A stretch of DNA of 12,052 nt from Ga0074130 sp035565355. Its GTDB lineage: Bacteria > Pseudomonadota > Gammaproteobacteria > Burkholderiales > Rhodocyclaceae. The notes below the pieces were generated by a model that saw only the letters and a list, made by a program, of their open reading frames with translations, had not been told where the DNA came from and made no database searches. A program made the translations under genes and the position numbers. Below, one piece after another: positions 6,908 to 12,052 of this stretch. Where the stretch lies: positions 1 to 12,052 of the forward strand of contig DATMSM010000024.1 in NCBI GenBank assembly GCA_035565355.1. The letters are read 5' to 3'. Position 1 is the stretch's first letter. Each line of letters starts with the position of its first letter.

Positions 6908-6925
6908 CCAATGTATTGGAAATAC
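6908..6925 (-). repeat. Overlapping small inverted repeats at the tolQ ribosome binding site
   Basis: On the minus strand GTATT-TCC-AATAC (6925-6913) overlaps CCAAT-AC-ATTGG (6919-6908). The second ends in the first bases of the tolQ Shine-Dalgarno GGAGAAGG. The two pairings share bases and cannot form together. Stems are only five pairs or fewer, so a regulatory role is speculative. Confidence 0.3.
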
Positions 6926-7050
6926 TGACTAAGCTACTGCGCAGATGTATGGCGGCGTTGCGCGGTGCTCACAATCCTCATGTACTCAAGTACATTCCGG
7001 TTGCTCCGCTCCGGGCGCCTTGCCCTCCACCCGCTCGCTACGCTCACTCA
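6926..7050. repeat. Putative dispersed intergenic repeat spanning the ybgC 3' end
   Basis: The segment between the end of the conserved YbgC domain and the tolQ ribosome binding site differs in character from its surroundings. It contains clustered short motifs such as AGCG, GAGCGGAGC and CCGGAGCGG, and an inverted repeat ATGTACT-CA-AGTACAT (6980-6995) that contains the ybgC stop codon. It resembles, from memory, GC-rich repeat segments found after genes in several betaproteobacteria. That identification is unverified. No coding potential other than the YbgC tail is evident. Confidence 0.4.
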
Positions 7051-7446
7051 GCATTTCCTTGAATTTTTCCTGTACCGCCTTGGGTATCGCCGCGGCCCGC
7101 GCAGTGGCCGGATCAAAACTGACCACACGCACCCGCGCCGAAAACAGCAACTCCTCGCCACGCATCACGTTCTGACGGAACACCACCTGCGCCCGCCCCA
7201 CCTCTTCGAGCGTGCTGCGCACCATGAGTTCATCGTCGAGCCGACCCGGCTTGAAATAGTCCGCCTCCAGCGCACGCACTGCAAACGCAATGCCATGGCT
7301 TTGCATCAGCGCGCCCTGATCCACACCCAGTGTACGCAACCAGTCGGTACGCGCCCTTTCGATAAAGCGCAGGTAATTGGCGTAGTACACGACGCCGGCG
7401 GCATCCGTATCTTCGTAATAGACGCGGACCGGCAGACAAAACTCGC

Positions 7447-7450
<4 letters not shown>
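6986..7450 (-). CDS. ybgC: Tol-Pal-associated acyl-CoA thioesterase YbgC (4HBT hot-dog fold)
   Basis: YbgC is a cytosolic hot-dog thioesterase encoded at the head of tol-pal operons. The domain signature VRVYYEDTDAAGVVYYANY carries the catalytic Asp (second Asp of EDTD, residue 16 from the TTG start). FIERARTDWL, and LEADYFKPGRLDD later in the domain, are also typical. I chose the TTG at 7450. It overlaps the ruvB stop as TTGA, has AAGGA six bases upstream (7457-7461), and gives an N terminus like E. coli YbgC. A GTG at 7465 would add five residues. The conserved domain ends near EKFKEML. About 20 further residues (SERSERVEGK...) appear to be encoded by repeat sequence and are absent from E. 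coli YbgC. Confidence 0.92.
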
Positions 7451-8502
<1,052 letters not shown>

Positions 8503-8516
8503 GGCCTGCAAGTCTA

Positions 8517-9107
8517 TCAGCCCTTGCCCAGCAGCTTGAGCGCCTGACGGATACCCTCACTTACTGTTACATCTTCGGGCAGCCCCTTCATCGCCGACAA
8601 GGCTTCGCGCTCGTTGTAGCCCAAGGCCATCAGCGCGTTGAGAATATCGCCGGTAGTGTTCGGCACATACATCGGCGCATTGCCGCCGGCCGCGACGCCC
8701 GGCGCCTTCGGCAGCTTGTCCTTGAGTTCCAGCAGCAGACGCTCTGCCGTCTTCTTGCCTATGCCCGGCACCTTGGTCAGACGGCCGACCTCCTGCATGG
8801 CTACGGCGTGCGCAAGATCGGCCACCGACATACCGGATAGCACCGCCAGCGCGGTGCGCGCACCGACGCCCGACACCTTGAGCAACTGGCGGAAGGTCAT
8901 GCGTTCGTCATGCGTCAGGAAGCCGAACAGCAATTGCGCGTCCTCGCGCACGATGAACTCGGTCAGCAGCGTCACCTTGTCGCCGATATTGGGCAAGTTG
9001 TAGAAGCTGCTCATAGGCACGTCAACTTCATAGCCAACGCCACCCACGTCGACGAGGATTTGCGGCGGGTTTTTCTCGGCAAGAATGCCGCTGATGCGTC
9101 CGATCAA
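8517..9107 (-). CDS. ruvA: Holliday junction DNA helicase subunit RuvA
   Basis: RuvA binds Holliday junctions as a tetramer and loads RuvB. The 196-aa protein begins (M/L)IGRISGILAEK, the family N terminus, in an OB-fold domain (1-63). Two helix-hairpin-helix motifs follow: LLKVSGVGARTALAVL and LTKVPGIGKKTAERLL. A flexible linker at about 140-152 precedes the C-terminal UBA-like RuvB-binding domain (about 152-196, ILNALMALGYNEREAL). The start codon is TTG at 9105-9107, supported by AAGGA (9115-9119) seven bases upstream. A rare start codon may lower expression relative to RuvB; that is inference. Confidence 0.97.
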   Translation of the reverse strand: MIGRISGILAEKNPPQILVDVGGVGYEVDVPMSSFYNLPNIGDKVTLLTEFIVREDAQLLFGFLTHDERMTFRQLLKVSGVGARTALAVLSGMSVADLAHAVAMQEVGRLTKVPGIGKKTAERLLLELKDKLPKAPGVAAGGNAPMYVPNTTGDILNALMALGYNEREALSAMKGLPEDVTVSEGIRQALKLLGKG

Positions 9108-9114
9108 GGTTATT

Positions 9115-9119
9115 TCCTT
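9115..9119 (-). promoter_or_regulatory. Ribosome binding site that fixes the TTG start of ruvA
   Basis: AAGGA on the minus strand lies seven bases before TTG at 9105-9107. There is no nearby ATG or GTG in frame that would keep the conserved IGRISG N terminus, so this site decides the start. Confidence 0.75.
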
Positions 9120-9142
9120 AGAAAATCAGGTTCAGGTGCCTG

Positions 9143-9247
9143 CCACCAAAATACCCAGGACACGAAGTTACACAAAGAAAAGCCAAACCATCCAACGTCA
9201 AACAAGGTTTTCCCGGGTGAGTCTTGGTGTTCCTGCTGCCTTGGCGG
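9143..9247. repeat. Imperfect inverted repeat in the ruvC-ruvA spacer
   Basis: The 160-bp gap between ruvC and ruvA contains two 42-bp arms (9143-9184 and 9206-9247) around a 21-bp centre. Aligned without gaps, one arm matches the reverse complement of the other at 25 of 42 positions by hand count. The arms hold CCA-, GGACACGAAG- and CACAAAG-type words, like the AAG/CAC-rich intergenic repeats scattered through many environmental proteobacterial genomes. That family assignment is from memory and untested. No gene is seen here. Confidence 0.4.
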
Positions 9248-9267
9248 TTCGCGGTGGCGCTTGCTCG

Positions 9268-9801
9268 TCAGTCAATCAGTCGCCCGCCGCGCACGCGGCG
9301 ACCGGCGGTGGCGAGCTGGCCCAGGCCTTGTCCGCCATGCGCATGGGCAATCGCGCAGGCCAGCGCATCGGCGGCATCGGCAGAGGGCTCGCCCGGCAGG
9401 GACAAGAGGCGCACGATCATGGCCTGGACCTGCTCCTTGGCGGCCTTGCCATGCCCGACTACGGCTTGCTTGACCTGCAGCGCGGTGTATTCGGACACCG
9501 GCAGACCGGCCAGCACCAGCGCGCTGATGGCGGCGCCACGCGCCTGCCCGAGCAGCAGCGTGGATTGCGGATTGACGTTGACGAAGACCTTTTCGATCGC
9601 CGCCTGATTCGGTGCATAGGTTTGCACGACTTCGGCGATGCCGTCGAGAATGACCTTGATGCGCTCCGGCAGGTTCTCGTCGCCCGGCGTCTTGATGACG
9701 CCGCTGGCGACGTAGCTGAGCTTGCTGCCGCGTGCCTCTATGACACCAAACCCGGTCACGCGCAGGCCAGGGTCTATGCCGAGAATGCGCGTGACGGTCA
9801 C
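9268..9801 (-). CDS. ruvC: Crossover junction endodeoxyribonuclease RuvC
   Basis: RuvC resolves Holliday junctions by paired symmetrical cuts after RuvAB migration. The 177-aa protein has the RNase H-like fold with all four acidic catalytic residues: D10 in LGIDPG, E70 in AIEKVF, and D142 and D145 in ADAADALA. These correspond to D7, E66, D138 and D141 of E. coli RuvC. VNVNPQSTLLLGQARG and KQAVVGHGKAAKEQVQ are also typical. The start is GTG at 9801, seven bp past the yebC stop codon, with only a weak Shine-Dalgarno, so coupling to yebC is likely. Unusually for a ruvCAB run, a 160-bp repeat-like spacer separates it from ruvA. Confidence 0.97.
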   Translation of the reverse strand: MTVTRILGIDPGLRVTGFGVIEARGSKLSYVASGVIKTPGDENLPERIKVILDGIAEVVQTYAPNQAAIEKVFVNVNPQSTLLLGQARGAAISALVLAGLPVSEYTALQVKQAVVGHGKAAKEQVQAMIVRLLSLPGEPSADAADALACAIAHAHGGQGLGQLATAGRRVRGGRLID

Positions 9802-9808
9802 TGTGAAC

Positions 9809-10534
9809 TTACTCTTCGATCAGCGCTGAGGTATACACATCCTGCACGTCGTCGAGATCCTCAATTGCATCGAGCAACTTTTGCATCTTTATTGCATCTT
9901 CGCCGGTCAGGGTGATTTCGTTTTGCGGGCGCATCGTCACCTCCGACACTTCCGCCTTGAAGCCGGCCTTTTCGAGCGCTTCCTTCACCGACAGGTACTC
10001 GGTAAAACTGCTGATGACTTCGATGGAACCGTCCTCGTTGGTCGTGACATCGTCGGCGCCGGCTTCCAGCGCGGCTTCCATCAGCGCATCCTCATTGGTG
10101 CCGGGCGCAAACAGAAACTGGCCGATGTGGTCGAACATGAAGGCCACGCAACCATCGGTCCCCATATTGCCGCCATGCTTGTTGAATGCGTGGCGAACCT
10201 CGGCGACGGTGCGGGTCTTATTGTCGGTCAGGCAATCCACGATGACTGCAGCACCGCCGATGCCGTAGCCTTCATAGCGGATTTCAACGTAATCGACGCC
10301 TTCAAGCTCCCCCGTCCCTTTCTTGATGGCTCGGTCGACATTGTCGGCCGGCATATTCACGCTCTTGCCCTTGTCCACGGCCATGCGCAGGCGCGGATTG
10401 AAGCTGGGATCACCGCCGCCCATCTTGGCGGCGACGGTGATTTCCTTGGAGATACGGGAGAAAACGCGGCCGCGCTTCTCATCCTGGCGGCCCTTGCGGT
10501 GCTGGATATTGGCCCATTTACTATGTCCGGCCAT
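9809..10534 (-). CDS. yebC: YebC/PmpR family protein (TACO1-like)
   Basis: YebC-family proteins have been described as DNA-binding regulators (PmpR, YebC) and, more recently, as factors relieving ribosome stalling, as for mitochondrial TACO1. Which role applies here cannot be told from sequence. The 241-aa protein begins with the family signature MAGHSKWANIQHRKGRQD. It continues with VFSRISKEITVAAKMGGGDP, NPRLRMAVDKGKSVNMP, the YEGYGIGGAAVIVDCLTDN core and the KHGGNMG motif. The ATG at 10534 has AAGGA seven bases upstream. It is the usual upstream neighbour of ruvC and is probably the first gene of this operon, since the next gene diverges. Confidence 0.96.
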   Translation of the reverse strand: MAGHSKWANIQHRKGRQDEKRGRVFSRISKEITVAAKMGGGDPSFNPRLRMAVDKGKSVNMPADNVDRAIKKGTGELEGVDYVEIRYEGYGIGGAAVIVDCLTDNKTRTVAEVRHAFNKHGGNMGTDGCVAFMFDHIGQFLFAPGTNEDALMEAALEAGADDVTTNEDGSIEVISSFTEYLSVKEALEKAGFKAEVSEVTMRPQNEITLTGEDAIKMQKLLDAIEDLDDVQDVYTSALIEE

Positions 10535-10633
10535 AACAATTTCCTTGGTTTTCGTTGGATACGAGAAAAATAGAGTGGCAGAATTCTATCATTCGCCACC
10601 CCCTCATTTACGCCCCCACCGACTGGACTAAAC

Positions 10634-12052
10634 ATGGCCAAACCGCTGCCAATTGCCCGTTTTGACGATGTCACGCTGACGCTGTTGCCTGCGCTCGCCA
10701 ATCGCCACGGACTGATCACCGGCGCCACCGGCACCGGCAAGACCGTCACCCTACAGGTCCTGGCCGAACAACTGGCCTCGGTCGGCGTGCCGGTGTTCAT
10801 GGCCGATGTAAAGGGCGATCTGTCGGGGCTTGGCGCCGCAGGTGCCGGGGGGGAGAAGTTCCAGAAGCGGCTCGACAAGCTCGGCATCACCGACTGGGCA
10901 GGTAAGGCTAATGGCGTGGTGTTCTGGGATGTGTTCGGCAGCGGCGGCCATCCGGTGCGCGCCACGATTTCCGACCTCGGCCCCTTGCTGCTGGGTCGCT
11001 TGCTCAACCTCAACGACACCCAGGAGGGCGTGCTCCAGCTCGTTTTCAAGATCGCCGACGACCAGGGTCTGCTGCTGCTTGACCTCAAGGATCTGCGCGC
11101 CATGGTCCAGCACGTCGGCGAGAACGCGAAGAAGTACACCACCGATTACGGCAATGTCTCGGCCGCCTCCATCGGCGCCATCCAGCGCGGCTTGCTGCAA
11201 CTGGAGGAACAGGGCGGCGACGTGTTCTTCGGCGAGCCCATGCTCGATATTGCCGACCTGATGCAGACCGGTGCCGACGGCCGCGGCGTGGTGAACATCC
11301 TGGCGGCCGAGAAGCTGATGAACAACCCGCGCCTCTATGCCACCTTTCTGCTGTGGCTGCTGGCCGAACTGTTCGAACAGCTGCCCGAGGCCGGCGATCT
11401 GGACAAGCCGAAGCTCGTGTTCTTCTTCGACGAAGCCCACCTGCTCTTCAACGATGCACCGCCGGCGCTGCTGGAGAAGGTTGAACAGGTCGTGCGCCTG
11501 ATCCGCTCCAAAGGCGTAGGCGTGTTCTTCGTCACGCAGAACCCGCTCGATATTCCGGACAAGATCCTGGGCCAGCTCGGCAATCGCGTCCAGCATGCAC
11601 TGCGCGCCTTCACGCCGCGCGACCAGAAGGCGGTCAAGGCGGCAGCGGAGACCCTGCGCGCCAATCCCAAGGTGGATGCCGAGACTGCCATCACCGAACT
11701 CGGTGTCGGCGAGGCGCTGGTGTCCTTCCTCGACGACCACGGCCGCCCCTGCATTGTCGAGCGCGCCTTCATCCTGCCGCCGGCTTCGCGCATCGGCCCG
11801 TTGACGGCGGAAGAGAAGGCCAGCGCCATCAAGGGTTCGCTGCTGTTCGGTCACTATGAAAAGGCAGTGGATCGCGAATCGGCCTACGAAAAGCTCAAAA
11901 GCCAGCCGGCGCAAGAAGAAGCCGGCGCTAAAGCCGCAGGCAGGAGCGCACGGGCACCCACCCCGTCCTCGCCCAAGGCCGACAATGGCGGCGGCGGACT
12001 GGGCGAGGTGCTGGGCGATATTTTCGGTGGCGGCAGCGGCCGGCGCCAGAGC
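10634..12052 (+). CDS. yjgR: YjgR/DUF853 HerA-type ATPase, 3' end cut by window edge
   Basis: This is the only plus-strand protein gene: 473 codons, open to the window end. It aligns along its length with E. coli YjgR (about 500 aa), so only a short C terminus is missing. It has Walker A GATGTGKT (30-37), FMADVKGDLSG (55-65), ATISDLGPLLL (110-120), Walker B LVFFFDEAH (261-269) with DEAH as the catalytic acid, and the sensor-like FVTQNPLDIP (299-308). This places it in the HerA/FtsK-like P-loop ATPases. Its physiological substrate is not established. The C-terminal 50 residues are low-complexity Ala/Gly-rich. The ATG at 10634 has only a weak GGA upstream. It diverges from yebC. Confidence 0.93.
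   Translation, partial: MAKPLPIARFDDVTLTLLPALANRHGLITGATGTGKTVTLQVLAEQLASVGVPVFMADVKGDLSGLGAAGAGGEKFQKRLDKLGITDWAGKANGVVFWDVFGSGGHPVRATISDLGPLLLGRLLNLNDTQEGVLQLVFKIADDQGLLLLDLKDLRAMVQHVGENAKKYTTDYGNVSAASIGAIQRGLLQLEEQGGDVFFGEPMLDIADLMQTGADGRGVVNILAAEKLMNNPRLYATFLLWLLAELFEQLPEAGDLDKPKLVFFFDEAHLLFNDAPPALLEKVEQVVRLIRSKGVGVFFVTQNPLDIPDKILGQLGNRVQHALRAFTPRDQKAVKAAAETLRANPKVDAETAITELGVGEALVSFLDDHGRPCIVERAFILPPASRIGPLTAEEKASAIKGSLLFGHYEKAVDRESAYEKLKSQPAQEEAGAKAAGRSARAPTPSSPKADNGGGGLGEVLGDIFGGGSGRRQS

Noticed and set aside
10535..10633. Defined promoters in the yebC-yjgR divergent spacer
   Set aside because: A TAGAAT box faces yebC (minus strand), but no -35 box of acceptable quality lies at 16-18 bp, and no good pair faces yjgR. 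Promoters are expected here but cannot be placed.
10751..11914. A 387-codon minus-strand open frame opposite the YjgR-like gene
   Set aside because: The plus strand encodes a full-length homologue of a known family across the same bases. The antisense frame has no known motif.

Overview
The window is a conserved housekeeping chromosome segment of a GC-rich proteobacterium. The gene order yebC-ruvC-ruvA-ruvB-ybgC-tolQ-tolR-tolA-tolB-pal-cpoB-queE-queC, followed by a tRNA cluster leading into tuf, is typical of Betaproteobacteria. A Rhodocyclales or Nitrosomonadales relative is my guess from overall protein similarity, not a demonstrated assignment.

Almost everything lies on the minus strand, so the biological reading order runs from high to low coordinates. 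At the far right, one plus-strand gene (10634 to the window end) encodes a YjgR/DUF853 HerA-type ATPase. It is cut by the window edge and diverges from yebC across 99 bp. Minus-strand genes then follow: yebC (9809-10534); the Holliday-junction genes ruvC, ruvA and ruvB (9801 down to 7447); ybgC; and the Tol-Pal envelope system tolQ, tolR, tolA, tolB, pal and cpoB (6894 down to 2332). The 7-deazaguanine (preQ0/queuosine) genes queE and queC close this run (2298 down to 957). Most junctions are short or overlapping, which suggests one or a few long operons with translational coupling.

Below queC are two tRNA transcription units, also on the minus strand. The first has a near-ideal sigma70 promoter at 873-902 and encodes tRNA-Lys(TTT) and tRNA-Lys(CTT), ending at a strong intrinsic terminator at 605-637. 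The second has its own promoter at 517-545 and encodes tRNA-Tyr(GTA), tRNA-Gly(TCC) and tRNA-Thr(GGT), followed by the start of tuf (EF-Tu). This is the classical tRNA-tufB operon.

Two intergenic segments look like degenerate dispersed repeats. One lies between ruvC and ruvA (9143-9247). The other lies between ybgC and tolQ (about 6926-7050) and appears to supply the last ~20 residues of YbgC. I found no phage, insertion sequence, CRISPR array, toxin-antitoxin pair or defence locus, and no convincing new biological system. The findings are modest points of regulation, start-codon choice, repeat origin and protein architecture. No gene-free stretch exceeds 300 bases.
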